From contig JBOZIK010000001.1 of assembly GCA_051453625.1 (NCBI GenBank), positions 284,932,101 to 284,996,100 on the forward strand: a stretch of 64,000 bases of DNA, written 5' to 3'. This DNA is from Welwitschia mirabilis (lineage: Eukaryota; Gnetophyta; Gnetopsida; Welwitschiales). A model generated the notes under the pieces. It searched no databases, had not been told where the DNA came from, and saw nothing but the letters and a program-made list of their open reading frames with translations. The translations under genes and the position numbers were made by a program. Below, in pieces: positions 24,700-35,860 of the stretch. How positions within the stretch are numbered: position 1 is the first letter of the stretch; every line of letters begins with the position of its first letter.

Positions 24700-25358
24700 A
24701 TAATATTATAGTGTGTTTTATATTTTTTTTAAATTAGTTTAATACAAAGTATTTTTAAACTTTTGTTGTCTTCTTCTAGTATGTGTATCTATTAATCAAG
24801 AGCACTAAACAACACAATCATATAGAACTAATTAAATAGTAATTTGAAAAAACTATCCATAAACATTCTAATAAAAAATTTCTTTATATTTATTTTTCAT
24901 GATAAATATAGCTTTAATACCTTCAATGACCCATTAACTAATGCATAGCATTTTAATTCTAAGTATTTATAAAAAATAATTTTAATTTCTCCATTTTTTA
25001 CTTATAAAATTAATATCATGCATGTTTACAATCATAAATTTGGTTTTTTTTTTCAATAATAATCATCATAGTAAATTTATTGAGAAAATTATCCAAAATA
25101 TGTAGCGCTTCTTATAAGATTATGTTGTTTTAGAAATTAATTCAACATCATTCATGAGAGTGAAAAGATTCATAGAATAATTCCCTACTTACATCAAATA
25201 CAAGGGACTTTATTTATCTAAGCTTCTAAATCATTAATAAAATTTTGAAAAAGTTTAAGAGATAGAGAATAATCTTGCTAAATATTAATAGAAAGAAAAA
25301 ATCACACTTTTCTTAAAAATAATATTTGTATACTAGATATAATCCTCTTTTTACAGCT
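24700..25358 (-). pseudogene. RTE-type LINE reverse transcriptase, C-terminal half
   Basis: On the minus strand, QDYSLSLKLFQNFINDLEA (25190-25250) matches 'RQGC.LSP.LFNIFINDLE', a hallmark of RTE-clade RT. Further on, LFTLMNDVELISKTT matches 'YADD(I/V).LIS.T', with YADD decayed to MNDV. LDNFLNKFTMMIIIEKKNQI matches 'L..FC.....INI.KTK'. The N-terminal half is at 31055-31640, beyond an inserted gypsy element. Several stops are present. This half should be read together with the other half. Confidence 0.75.
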
Positions 25359-26327
25359 TCTAGATTACACATAATGATGTTAAATGTAGAGCTGTGCAAT
25401 GAAAACTTCAAGATCACTTTTTGGAATACATTTTTAGTGAGGAACTAAAAAGAAAAAAGAAATACAAAGGAAACAAAGGTATTAGAAATAATGAAAGAAT
25501 CATTTTATATTGATCACATGAAAAGTACAATCTTATAAGCTAAAATTACATCTTATAGAGCTTTCATGATCTCTTCTCAGTGACATGATAATTTGTATGT
25601 TTTTTTTTTTCTATGTAGTTAAGTGAATTCATGAGGATCTATGTTTACTATAGGAAAATCATCACATATAAAGGATGGATCTTTTTCTAAGATGTGGATC
25701 TAGCTTAGTTTTAGGTAAACTACATCAACTAGACCCTCAACTACTTGACTTTCTTGCTTTAAAAGTACTACATAAATCCTCCCATACCAAGTATTAGCAT
25801 GTCGCACCATGAAATTAGATTTTTCAATAGGTGATGCATGTTGTTTCATGATAGTCATGCCTAATTATTAGTTCCCACCAAAACTTGATGCCACACACAT
25901 GCAAAAAGTAGGTGATATAGGAGACAAAGCCGATTTTCAACATCTCTATTATTCAAATCATCATGGCTTCTATTAGTATGATTTCTTTTTAAGCTTATCA
26001 CTATCATTTATTTATAAAGCTTCAAGAGGAACATTAATCATTAAAGAATCTATTAATATTATCCTCTTATACATTTTACTAAAAATACCTTTTAAACATA
26101 TTCCATACAACTAGGTTTCCTCTAAAATTAGAATTTCATTTATACCTATATTTTCTATAAACATAACATATTCCTTAAATACAGATTCCCTCAAAACATG
26201 CTAAATTAAATATCTATCCATTTCCAACATGATAATTACATATGGAGATTTTAATTTTCACATAAGCACATTAAAACTTTAGCAGTTAGGTTCTTAACTA
26301 ATGCAAATAGATGATGATCTTAAATCA
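25359..26327 (-). repeat. 3' LTR of the gypsy element
   Basis: It matches the right LTR over two blocks: 25370-25560 with 30515-30715 (shared 'caagatcac', 'aggaac' and 'atacaaaggaaacaaa' phrases) and 26090-26327 with 30850-31054 (shared 'agattccctcaaaacat' phrase). On the minus strand it starts TGATTTAAG after the polypurine tract. The middle part is longer here than in the partner. The extreme 3' end has lost the expected CA. Confidence 0.75.
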
Positions 26328-26343
26328 TTCTTCCTTTCTTAAA
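26328..26343 (-). promoter_or_regulatory. polypurine tract of the gypsy element
   Basis: The minus strand reads AAGAAAGGAAGAA directly before the LTR start TGATTTAAG. This is the site that would prime plus-strand DNA synthesis. Confidence 0.6.
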
Positions 26344-26369
26344 AGTAAGCCATTACAGAAAAGATAACT

Positions 26370-26633
26370 CTCATTTGTTAGAATATCTTAATCCATTCTC
26401 ACATTGTTCTTCTTTGAAATACAAATCGCATTATTTGAATGGTAACTTAGCAACTATACTAAGTATTTTTTATACACTTTTCTTTGTTTCTACTTCCCAT
26501 AGTCTTCAAGAATAACCGGTCTCTTTTCTAGCTTTTGTTTCCATTTATTCAACCTCTGTAACTTTATAATCCAAGGTTCATCCTCTCCAAGTTCTTTGTA
26601 GTACTTTACTAAGTGAGCAATATTGAATATATG
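26370..26633 (-). pseudogene. gypsy integrase C-terminus and chromodomain-like remnant
   Basis: An uninterrupted minus frame (26490-26633) reads FNIAHLVKYYKELGEDEPW and continues to EKRPVILEDYGK. FNI..L..YY is the usual linker at the end of plant gypsy integrases. After a stop, RKVYKKYLV is followed by SYHSNNAICISKKN. This fits the chromodomain pattern 'YLVKWKG.....ATW......', with Trp lost in both diagnostic positions. Chromodomains direct integration to marked chromatin. The assignment as a chromovirus rests on this short match. Confidence 0.55.
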
Positions 26634-26919
26634 TTAAATTTGCATATTTTTTAAAAGATTTACCTAGTAAAATTTAGTGAAATATTCTTCACAATTTTGC
26701 ATGAATCAATCTTTTAAAACTTGAGCTTATAATAGGTTCTTACGGGAAATCTTTTATTCCACAAGTATGCCATCACTATTTCATCTTTTTGAATTTCCAC
26801 ATATCTTTTATGCTTATTTACTACATAGCTTTAGAGTTTAATGATTTTCAAGTCTATCACACATACTTATGAAGCTTTGTAATTTTTTTTACATAGTACT
26901 TTTCCATTGCTGAGGATTA

Positions 26920-27480
26920 TGGCATATGATGTAACATATCTAACATACATGGGTGATATTCATATAGCACCTCAAATGATGATTTACCTATGCTCTTATT
27001 CATTGAATTACTATAATTAAATCTTACACTTAACCCTCTCATCTATTTGACTTACCTTCATGAAGGTATCTTATCAAGCTCTAAATGCTATTCTTTATCT
27101 CTTTTATCTATCCATCTCTCTATGGATGATATGCTAAATAATATTACAACTTAATGTCCATCATGTGTTATAAAATCATCTAAAAATGAGAAAGAAATTT
27201 AAGATATCTATCTTAAACCATCATCTTTAGCAACCCCTATAGTTGTACAATCTTCTAAAGAATAATGTATCAATGTGTAAAGAATTGTTTGTTTTGATAT
27301 AAGAAATAAAGTGTGCCATCTTTATGAATGTGTTTACCACCAACATGATAGAATCATGAATTCTATTGAAATATACTAGTCTTAAGATAACATGTCATGG
27401 TTTCACTAGAACTAGTTATTACACGTATAATCCTATATTTGTTGATTCTCCCTTTACTCTTTAATATATAGAGGAACTTC
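26920..27480 (-). pseudogene. gypsy integrase catalytic core remnant
   Basis: The minus strand reads DSIMLVVNTFIKMAHFISY (from 27355), matching 'DSI.VVVDRFSKMAHFIPC'. It continues NNSLHIDTLFFRRL, 'A..VA.LFF.E...'. Later AYHP.RDG.IKEIKN matches 'AYHPQTDGQTERVN', with Gln codons turned to stops, and HHLRCYMNITHV corresponds to 'PFEVVYG..P'. Many stops are present. It would have joined element DNA to the chromosome. Confidence 0.8.
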
Positions 27481-27493
27481 GGACCATTTGTTA

Positions 27494-27661
27494 TGCATCC
27501 TTGTAAATGTTTGAAGAATGATATAACCTATTTAATAATTCATAAGTTTCATCTAACCCATGATGTCTATCCATGTCTCTATAATGTTTTTTTAACAATA
27601 AGTTCTTCCTTATTAATCCTTTAAAAGTGTACAACCTATCATCCTTATAGAGAAAGTTGTC
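27494..27661 (-). pseudogene. gypsy integrase zinc-binding (H2C2) remnant
   Basis: Fifty-six codons are open without a stop: DNFLYKDDRLYTFKGLIRKN, then HHGLDETYELLNRLYHSSNI and YKDA. This matches 'FL(Y/F)K..RLC.P.....R..L..E.H...L.GH.G..KT...L...YYWP.M..DV'. The second half with the Cys pair is lost. It follows the RT fragment with almost no spacer, because the rest of RT and RNase H is deleted. Confidence 0.75.
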
Positions 27662-27689
27662 TTAAATAAGTAATTCCTTATAATCATAT

Positions 27690-28060
27690 CCTTTCAAAGG
27701 CTTCAATACCTATATTATTAACGTCATGAATGTACTTGGAAAATTTGTAAATTTAAATAGCATTAACAATCATTCATACAACTTCTCTAGAGTCTTGAAA
27801 GTTGTATTTCATTTATCTTTCTCTTATATATAGATTTGACGATATCTAATTTTTAAGTCTATCTTAATAAAAATAGATGAATCTCTTAAGAAATCCAAAA
27901 TATCATCCATGTAAGGCATAGGAAGGTGATACCTTATGGTTATCTTGCTAATGGCTCTTGAATTAACACACATGCTTAACTTCTTGCTATTCTTATTTAG
28001 AGTTGGAATCACTAAATTAAAACATAGAAATATAATTTCTTTAATCAATACCTTGTCTTA
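27690..28060 (-). pseudogene. gypsy reverse transcriptase N-terminal fragment
   Basis: The minus frame reads CVNSRAISKITIRYHLPMPY, then MDDILDFLRDSSIFIKIDLK. This matches the RT palm start 'CVDSRAINKITIKYR.PIPRLDDMLD.L.GS..FSKIDL..GYHQI'. The next part, LMLFKFTNFPSTFMTLI, matches 'L.MPFGL.NAPSTFM.L'. The sequence then jumps from 'VLKPL' to the integrase zinc region, so the catalytic YxDD box, the thumb and RNase H are gone (roughly 1 kb by comparison with the family layout). Confidence 0.8.
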
Positions 28061-28134
28061 TAACTCATATGTATATACTTATCTATTATTTTTCATGTAG
28101 TACCATTCTGTATGATGCTTCGTTTGGGAATGAA

Positions 28135-28863
28135 NNNNNNNNNNNNNNNNNNNNNNNNNNNNNNNNNNNNNNNNNNNNNNNNNNNNNNNNNNNNNNNNNN
28201 NNNNNNNNNNNNNNNNNNNNNNNNNNNNNNNNNNNNNNNNNNNNNNNNNNNNNNNNNNNNNNNNNNNNNNNNNNNNNNNNNNNNNNNNNNNNNNNNNNNN
28301 NNNNNNNNNNNNNNNNNNNNNNNNNNNNNNNNNNNNNNNNNNNNNNNNNNNNNNNNNNNNNNNNNNNNNNNNNNNNNNNNNNNNNNNNNNNNNNNNNNNN
28401 NNNNNNNNNNNNNNNNNNNNNNNNNNNNNNNNNNNNNNNNNNNNNNNNNNNNNNNNNNNNNNNNNNNNNNNNNNNNNNNNNNNNNNNNNNNNNNNNNNNN
28501 NNNNNNNNNNNNNNNNNNNNNNNNNNNNNNNNNNNNNNNNNNNNNNNNNNNNNNNNNNNNNNNNNNNNNNNNNNNNNNNNNNNNNNNNNNNNNNNNNNNN
28601 NNNNNNNNNNNNNNNNNNNNNNNNNNNNNNNNNNNNNNNNNNNNNNNNNNNNNNNNNNNNNNNNNNNNNNNNNNNNNNNNNNNNNNNNNNNNNNNNNNNN
28701 NNNNNNNNNNNNNNNNNNNNNNNNNNNNNNNNNNNNNNNNNNNNNNNNNNNNNNNNNNNNNNNNNNNNNNNNNNNNNNNNNNNNNNNNNNNNNNNNNNNN
28801 NNNNNNNNNNNNNNNNNNNNNNNNNNNNNNNNNNNNNNNNNNNNNNNNNNNNNNNNNNNNNNN
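28135..28863. other. assembly gap, 729 N
   Basis: It lies between the protease and RT of the gypsy element. The six-frame open stretches across it are artefacts. Confidence 0.98.
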
Positions 28864-29129
28864 ACAGGTGGTAAACCATAAGGTGAATCATTAATAAAAA
28901 TATTTATAAAATATTCCAATAGATACTTCTTTAAGTGTTACTCTAAATACACCTTTAATGCTACCATGGAATAACCTTCCTCTTTTATTTTTTCTATCAC
29001 CTTATTTCTTCTTAAGATGTGTACACTTATGTTCTAGAAAATCCTATGGAAAAACTTAAATCTCTTTTCATATTTATTAGTTTTAATATGAAAATTTGCT
29101 TTTTATTATGCATGAACTTAGTATAATTT

Positions 29130-29400
29130 TGCCATGACCTACTTAATAATCAAGCATTCATAACAATAATGTCATGATGAATTTAGGTATGAAAGTTATA
29201 GATGTTGAAGTTAACTAGAATCTATTCTATAACTATAACATGGTGTCCATTCTACAACTAAAAAAGTCAATAAATGTGGCATGGTGTGTAGGCTGAATTT
29301 GTCCATCACCTTCCTAAAAATCAAGTTTTCATTGATTCTATTATTAATGATGAACTTACATACCTTGTCTTTGCACTTACATCTAGTTATAAAGAGTTGT
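29130..29400 (-). pseudogene. gypsy aspartic protease remnant
   Basis: An open frame of 62 codons (29211-29399, minus) reads QLFITRCKCKDKVCKFIINN and on to NENLIFRKVMDKFSLHT. This matches 'LF.TRC....KVC..IIDGGS..N..S...V.KL.L', with the catalytic DGGS changed to NNRI. In another frame (about 29130-29175) DIIVMNA and SRSWQNYTKFMHN match 'CDVV.M.ACH.LLGRPWQYD....H'. It would process the element's polyprotein. Confidence 0.7.
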
Positions 29401-29499
29401 CTCTATTATGTCATCTCCTTAATGGTTTCTACATCTTGCATGAGAATAATAATCATGTTTTTTTTATTTCTCACAAGTAATCTTCTTTGGTTATTTATT

Positions 29500-30480
29500 T
29501 TTAGAATTTGTACTTATTTTAGCCTACTTAAAAATGATAGTTGTGTGTGTCCTCATTGTTTAAGAGAAGATTGTAAGACTTGTGTTTCATATTATAGCAC
29601 TTATAATAAATTTCTAAGGAATTACATCCTTTACCTCTTCCTATATAGGTACCTCATTTGCCTTTAGTGTCTTATGTTCATTCGTTTTACAATTTTTAAT
29701 TGGTCTTTTCTCCTTGTTAACAACCCCTTATTTGTGATTCTTTTTCTCTAAATCATTTTATATTAGAATTGCTCTTTCATTATAATTTCTCTTCTACTTG
29801 TATGGATATTTGATATGGTTCCTCCATGGTTTTAGAAGTAATAATAAAAAAATCTTAAATAGCAAATATTAAACCAATAATGTATCTAGTTATCTATTTT
29901 ATATGAAAATCAAAATATCTTACTTAAACAGAAAGTACATCAATCTCCTTTCTGTACTTTGTCATAGAATTCTTTTTTCTTCCTAAAGTATTTGCATCAT
30001 TTTTATTATCTCTTGATCTTAATGATTCTTATAAAGATGCTCCCATTAAGTTTATGCAACTCCTTGCAAGAGGATTAAAGTAATCTTTACCTTTTTTCTT
30101 TAACAATGTCCTCCATATTTAGGTACTACTCCATGCCTTTGATCCGGTTCTAAAGCTTTCCTACTTTCTAGATTTCTTTAAATAATGTCACACTTACTAG
30201 GTTCTTCTATTATATCTTTACTAGGGCTTTCAAAAGATATAATTTTTTTCATTTATAATAAGATATTCCTATGTAAATCCTTCTTTAGTGGCTTCTCCAT
30301 CTTAAATTGCTCTTGTTCTTATTCCTCTTTCTATTGTGAAATTGGATTCATAAGCTTGGACATATAGTCAACACTCAACTTTGTTACTAATGCCTCTATA
30401 ATTCTGTTTATACTTTCTACCATCTATTCTTATCCTGTAATGAACTTCTAACTATTGGCTTTTTTGGTAGCATCTTCTCA
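29500..30480 (-). pseudogene. gypsy gag remnant
   Basis: This is the region between the 5' LTR and the protease. A weak gag signal reads KKEFYDKVQKGD (about 29920-29960), compare 'R..EF..L.QG..TV..Y'. Further on, YYKCYNMKHKSYN (near 29590) is in the position of the CCHC knuckle. It is heavily decayed, and the assignment rests mainly on position. The Cys-rich open frame on the opposite strand (29281-29667) is its mirror image. Confidence 0.4.
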
Positions 30481-30494
30481 AAAAGTAAATGAAC

Positions 30495-31054
30495 TACCAG
30501 CTTTGCACAAATCTAAAAGTTACTCTAATATTAAATGACGTAGAGTTAATGTAATGAAATCCTCAAGATCACTTTTGGAATTGTATATTTAGTAAGGAAC
30601 ATAAAAGAAAGAGTAAATACAAAGGAAACAAAAGTATTAGAGGCAATTAAAAAACACATTAGATTAATGTTATAAAAATTACAACCTAAAAACTAAAAGT
30701 ACATCTAGTGGGTCTTCTGGAAATTCTACTTAATAATGGCCTCTAAAACCTCACTTTAACTTCTATCACTATGATGCCATTTTAAGTCCACTATTCTCCT
30801 CTATTTATAAGGATTTAAGAAAAATCTTAAATATGAAGGACTCATCTAATATTAGCTTTAAACACATTTGATCAAAAATATATTCTAAACATAACATTTT
30901 CCTTACACTTAGATTCCCTCAAAACATACTAAGTTAAACATATATCCATTTCTAAATGGTAGTTGCACATGTAAATTTTCTTTTTTACATAAGCATACCA
31001 CAGAATTAACAAATAAACCCGTAAATAATGTAAATACAAGATGCTTATACATCA
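30495..31054 (-). repeat. 5' LTR of the gypsy element
   Basis: It starts TGATGTATAAGC on the minus strand (31054) and ends around ...TTGTGCA (about 30505). It is followed after a few bases by TGGTAGTTCA (about 30488-30497), which resembles a decayed TGGTATCAGA primer-binding site for initiator Met-tRNA. It is shorter than the 3' LTR because of a deletion of about 400 bases in the middle. Confidence 0.65.
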
Positions 31055-31640
31055 AAGCTCTTCGAGTTCAAATATTCTATAATTTCTTTTAGTTTATCTC
31101 TAATGATCAAATGATATGCTTTAGAAAAATGATATGCTTTAGAAAAATCCATTTTAAAAAAATAGTTAATTTTTAGACATTTATATATGTTAATAAGATG
31201 ATTTAAGGTGATAATATTATATAATGTAGAATGATATCACCAAAATCTTATTTCAGAAATTCCCTAACGTTTGTTTGATCTACTCATCTACTAATCTTTA
31301 CTTCAATGGTAGTTTTCAGGATTTTTGTAAAAAATATTCTTAATCAGGATTAATTTTTATTTATTTAGATCTAATTAGTTTTTACTCTTAAATAATATGA
31401 CAACTTATTAATACACCATTATTTACCCAATTCAAACTCTAATGCATGAATTGAGATTTTTCCTCAAATTTCTTCTCAATAAAGAGATTTGCCTGACTTA
31501 TAGCATTTTCCCATACAAGCCTTATGAACCTACCACCCTTTTTGAAGTTAATCTTTGGATTCCTTCATAAATTTCTTTAAATAAAAAGGATAATTTTATA
31601 ATAAGGATTCTAACTTGTATTAGTGGAAATTCTATATACC
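31055..31640 (-). pseudogene. RTE-type LINE reverse transcriptase, N-terminal half
   Basis: The minus strand reads KEIYEGIQRLTSKRVVGS and GLYGKML (about 31550-31600), compare '..A...L..GKA.G.DG...EML'. Later YNIITLNHLINIYK is followed by KINYFFKMDFSKAYHFSKAY and LIIRDKLKEIIEYLNSKS, matching 'F..FDFSKAYD.V.W..L...L..L'. The palm motif FSKAY is duplicated by a 17-base tandem repeat (31112-31145). The reading continues in frame into 25358 and below once the inserted gypsy element and one copy of the target duplication are ignored. Confidence 0.75.
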
Positions 31641-34055
31641 TTTGGGGAAAAAATTATATACTATATTTTTTTCTATTTCAAAGGAAATTCTATACATTTC
31701 TTGATATGTTGTTATTTAATAAATTATCTGTTCTTATTACTAACTAGATTCTCATAGAGTTAAAATTTCTTCCATAGCCCTTTTTCTCCCCAATTACTTA
31801 AGAGTCAATATTCCTTTCCTACATTTATTATTGAATCATTTTTTAAGCAATATTCAATAAAATTTGTAAAATATTTAAAGAATAATCTCATGTTTTTTGG
31901 ACTTCAATTAAAAATATTTATCTACTATTTTTTATTCTACATAAGTTCTAGTACTAAAATATATGAAAATATATTACAATAAGAAAATGAAGAGCCAATT
32001 AGAAGATTCAATTAAATTTTACTACTATAAAATGTAAAATGGTCAGAAAAATCATTGGAATTAATGATTAAGAAATTAATAATTAGACATTCCTAAGGAC
32101 ATATAAAATTAAACCCATAAGTGTGTTAAGAATATTTTCATTCCATTTAAAAACTAGAAGATATAATTCTTGTTTTCACTCTACTAATTGTTATTTTCTA
32201 TAATTTAAGACTTATCACTTGAGAATATCTATCTCATTGAATATTCCCTTTGTAATTTTAGAATCCTTAAGGGTTGTAGTTGATAATTCTAATTGTTTAA
32301 AACTAGTTTTGCATTGAAGTCTATATAAATAAAGATTTTTCTTAATTAATAAAAATTATTAATATTTATACTTAGGTATTAAAATAGATAGTATTATGAA
32401 AGACTTTCTATATTGTATAGAGTAACTTTTCTTTTGAAAACAATAATAGAAAGCTAAATACAAAGCAACTTTCCATTATGTGATTTAAAGCCACATATAT
32501 TAATTATACTTCTATCTTTTTAATTTAAATGTTTTAATAGAAGCTATTGCAACTTAAAGCAATCAAACCTTTAAATGGTCTATCTTGTTTTTCATTTATT
32601 TTATTAGAAAATAAAGTAACATTAAAACTAAAAATTGATAAATCTAAAGGTTCTTCATTTTCTCAAGCCTCTTCGATGCCAAAACTATTAAACCATTTGA
32701 AGAAAGAAGTGTTACAAACACTAAGAAATATATTTACCACAAAGCCATAAATATTTAAAAACTACATTACAAAGGCTAAAGACCCTATTTTGTTTGATGT
32801 TTAATAAGTATAATATATTTTACATTTAAAAAAAGAATTTTTCCTTCTCTCATTGTTTTAGTTTTTTGCACTCTTTCATTTCCTTTACAAACTCCTTTCA
32901 TGCAAAATGTTTACATATCTAGATTTTTTCTTTTTTAAGGTTAATTTGAGTATTCCATTGTGCAACTTTGGATTTAATAATCACATGTCAAGGTTTGTCT
33001 ACTTTGCAACTTTTCTACATGCCACCAAACTAGGTTATTTTTAAATGCACATTTTTTTTTCTTCTAGTGATAATGCAATTTATTGAATTAAATTTTTGTC
33101 TTTTTTTTAGGGACACCAACTATATGAAAAATTAGAGATTTTTCTCACATTTCTTCTCTTATTTTAGAGATTTATAAATAGTTAAATTAACATATGAAAG
33201 AGTTCCTTTAGCATGTCTATCACTATTTTGTGAATAGTGAATCTTAGGTGATGACTTGATTATTGCATTTATCTTTATTATTTATTAAAAAATTTATTTG
33301 TGTCAATTCTCCATGTGATTTTGCAAAAACTTCATTTGCATAATGAAATGCTTTATCAACCTTTCAAGGTATTTAATTTTTATTACGATCATCTTCCATT
33401 TGATTTTTAGAATGGTAATTATTTTCATGTTTATTGCTTGTATTTTTTTTTCATCTTAATAAAGTAAATATACAATCTCTAATATAATTTATTATACGAC
33501 AATATTCCTTTTCATATTTTTTTAGAAAATTAATCATGAATTTTAATAATAGTTAGTTGTTATATAGATAAAATTTAAGTTATTTTAACCAATCCTTAAT
33601 GGCCATTAACCAACCAACATCTATGCACTAAGTCTATAAACTAACTTTGTGAACTTTCTTAAATATATATTTAAATAAAGACATTTTCCTTTGAGGTTTT
33701 TTGAACTCTTCTAAGCAAGGGCTCACTTTAGTTGCAAAATGGTTATTTATTTATTATGATCCCTTAGATATTATTGGCTAGCTTCTTTAACTCTATTTAG
33801 TGCAACATTTCCCATGCATAAACCTTTTCAGAAGGGTATCCATTTTATTAACTAAATTTTTTCAACACTTGGAGTTATACTTCTAGGATTGCATGATTGT
33901 AAAAGCATTTGAAGAGCTTGAAAAATCTTACATAAATATACTAGTTGAAACAATATTAAAATTCATTTAGATTTACTTTTCAAGCTCTATCCGTGGTGCT
34001 TGCCTTTTTCTCCAGCTTCTATTTCCCTTATGAACTCAAGGCTTGTAACTTGGTG
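31641..34055. other. AT-rich region, probably the LINE 5' part; no clear gene
   Basis: The endonuclease of the RTE LINE should lie here on the minus strand, but I cannot read it with confidence. The open frame at 32547-32750 (plus; KIDKSKGSSFSQASSMPKLL) has no family I recognise. Its mirror frame on the minus strand is also nearly open, so it is left uncalled. Confidence 0.35.
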
Positions 34056-34059
34056 GTTT

Positions 34060-34235
34060 TAAAAATATGTGATTTCTCTTAATTATTTTTGGCTTACAGG
34101 TTAATGAATATCTTGGGAGTCATTTCATTACCTTTATGGTACGTCCTTTACTATGAAATTTTTTCCAGGCTTTGCAATTAGCTTTTTCAGCATCTCCATT
34201 TAGATGAATCTATAAGAAGGTTTTTTGAAGGGCTT
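34060..34235 (-). pseudogene. possible RNase H-like remnant of another LINE
   Basis: The minus strand reads HLNGDAEKANCKAWKKFHSK and then GRTIKVMK. This resembles the start of the RNase H domain that follows RT in many plant LINEs ('KLN.DGASKGNPGKAG.GG.IR...G'). It is short and diverged, and no RT was readable upstream. Confidence 0.3.
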
Positions 34236-35521
34236 CTATAGAAAAATGGATCTGAAATATTACCATATAAGACATGCATTTTATTATAATTGCTTTATAA
34301 TTTGACAACACTTGTTTATTGCTATAAAGAAATTTAACATACACAAGGATCTGAGTAGTTCTTACTAATCATTTTTTGGAATTTTTGACAACTTTCTATG
34401 TTGATTAAAATTAAACATTTCCTTTGGTATTTGCTTCATTAGGGTTTACCCATTAATAGACAAATTTAGTATGATGGCACCAATAAACCTTTTTTCCCTC
34501 AATGTGAAGCCATAAATGATTTTATTCATGTCTTCTATTATTGTCCTTTTGTTCATAATTTTTGTATTTAGACATGTAACATGCTTTTCAATATTCAACT
34601 TTCTAAATATTTGGTATTCTTTGGATCTTTGCTTAATACTTATAACTATTTCAAATTTCTCTAAAGGATTATTTGTCCTATTATCCTATGTCAAATTTAT
34701 AAGTAAAGGTGAAACCTCATTTTTAAGAGAAATGCATCTTCTCATATCCATATTTATCTATTAAAGAGAAGATAAATATTTTATGCAACATGATTTGCAC
34801 TTAAGAGGAAAAGATCCAACTTGATGTTAATTTTCTCATGCATCTTTTAGAACATGGGTCTGATAGATTATATGTTAGTTATCTTGCTTATGGCGCATGA
34901 TTCCTAATTTTTACCTATATTGTGGCTCTAGTTCCTTTTTCTTTTTGCTTTTTAATATGTTCACCTTTTAAGACCTTTGGTGTCTTTTTAGATGTACTCC
35001 TTTTACGTCTCTATTTAAGAAAAATCTTTTTGGAGATTATCAATCCCACTTCATAATTACTTAGAACACATATTATGAAACTCCACTATGAAATTCATAT
35101 GTCTAACATATTTAAACATTTATATACATTGCATGTACTATATTATTAGGGGAATAAGTCTTGTAACTTTTACTGTTGATTTAGAAAATTGAATTTTTTA
35201 ATGAAATCTATATTTTTCCTCATGGAATATATGTTATAAATTAAATAAGAGTTAAAATTAGATTAGATGTAATTAAATAATATATGTACTTATGATAGTT
35301 AATTTGTTATTAATGGTCTTGTATATATAGTTTTATGGATTATTCACAATATTCTTATAGAAATAAAAACTTTAATTTATATATAAGTTCCCTTAGAAAG
35401 ATGCTAATTACCTTTGTAAAAGCTTTGATTAGACTTTAGATGCTTCATGCTTAGGTAAACTATATTAATGTTGTTTCTTTTAGATCTTGCTTTTTATCTA
35501 TTAATTAAATTTTTTTTTTTC

Positions 35522-35531
35522 NNNNNNNNNN
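35522..35531. other. 10-N gap
   Basis: A short gap after a poly-T run. Confidence 0.98.
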
Positions 35532-35719
35532 AAATGTTTCAAATATTTCTTATGAACAACAATAAATTTAATCAAATAATTCTAAACTCAGAAATAACTT
35601 ATGATATTGTGTTAGAAAGCCAAATGCTAGAACTTATTAAAAACCTCATAAAGAAAAAGTAAAAAATGTTGTATATGAATAATAATAATTTTACAAGTTA
35701 TCTTATAATTCATATTCAT

Positions 35720-35860
35720 GTATGTAAGGTGTACTTAGGTGTTGTCTTTAACATCTTAGTTATGGATTATAAGTAGGACTTAAACATTTAGTGGCTAGCC
35801 CTCTAAGTCAATAGGGTTCATCCATGGCTTTTCATTTTCTAAGAAAACTAATAACTCTAT
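35720..35860. repeat. dispersed repeat, copy 1 (also at 46005-46155)
   Basis: It shares ordered phrases with 46005-46155: 'aaggtg.a..taggt', 'aacatctt.g..atg', 'aa.aagt.ct.aac.tttagtg', 'ggct.cc' and 'tggcttttcat'. It could be a SINE or an LTR fragment. No ends are visible. Confidence 0.45.

Larger units (their letters stand above)
25359..31054 (-). mobile_element. chromovirus-type Ty3/gypsy element nested in an RTE LINE
   Basis: A full element skeleton on the minus strand: 5' LTR (about 30495-31054), gag (29500-30480), protease (29130-29400), a gap, RT start (27740-28060), integrase (26920-27661), a chromodomain-like end (26370-26633), a polypurine tract (26328-26343) and the 3' LTR (25359-26327). 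RT before integrase defines Ty3/gypsy, and the chromodomain-like end suggests a chromovirus. It is flanked by cAGCT (25354-25358) and aAGCT (31055-31059), a decayed 4-5-bp target-site duplication. All genes are disrupted, and the catalytic half of RT plus RNase H is deleted. Confidence 0.85.

Noticed and set aside
29281-29667. A 128-codon plus-strand frame with a Cys-rich part (CPHCLREDCKTC) suggesting a zinc finger
   Set aside because: It is antisense to the gypsy gag/protease region, whose minus-strand frame matches the protease family; the Cys pattern is a by-product.
32547-32750. A 67-codon plus frame with varied composition
   Set aside because: The minus frame opposite is also nearly open and the region should be LINE 5' sequence; with no homology I cannot choose, so no gene is called.
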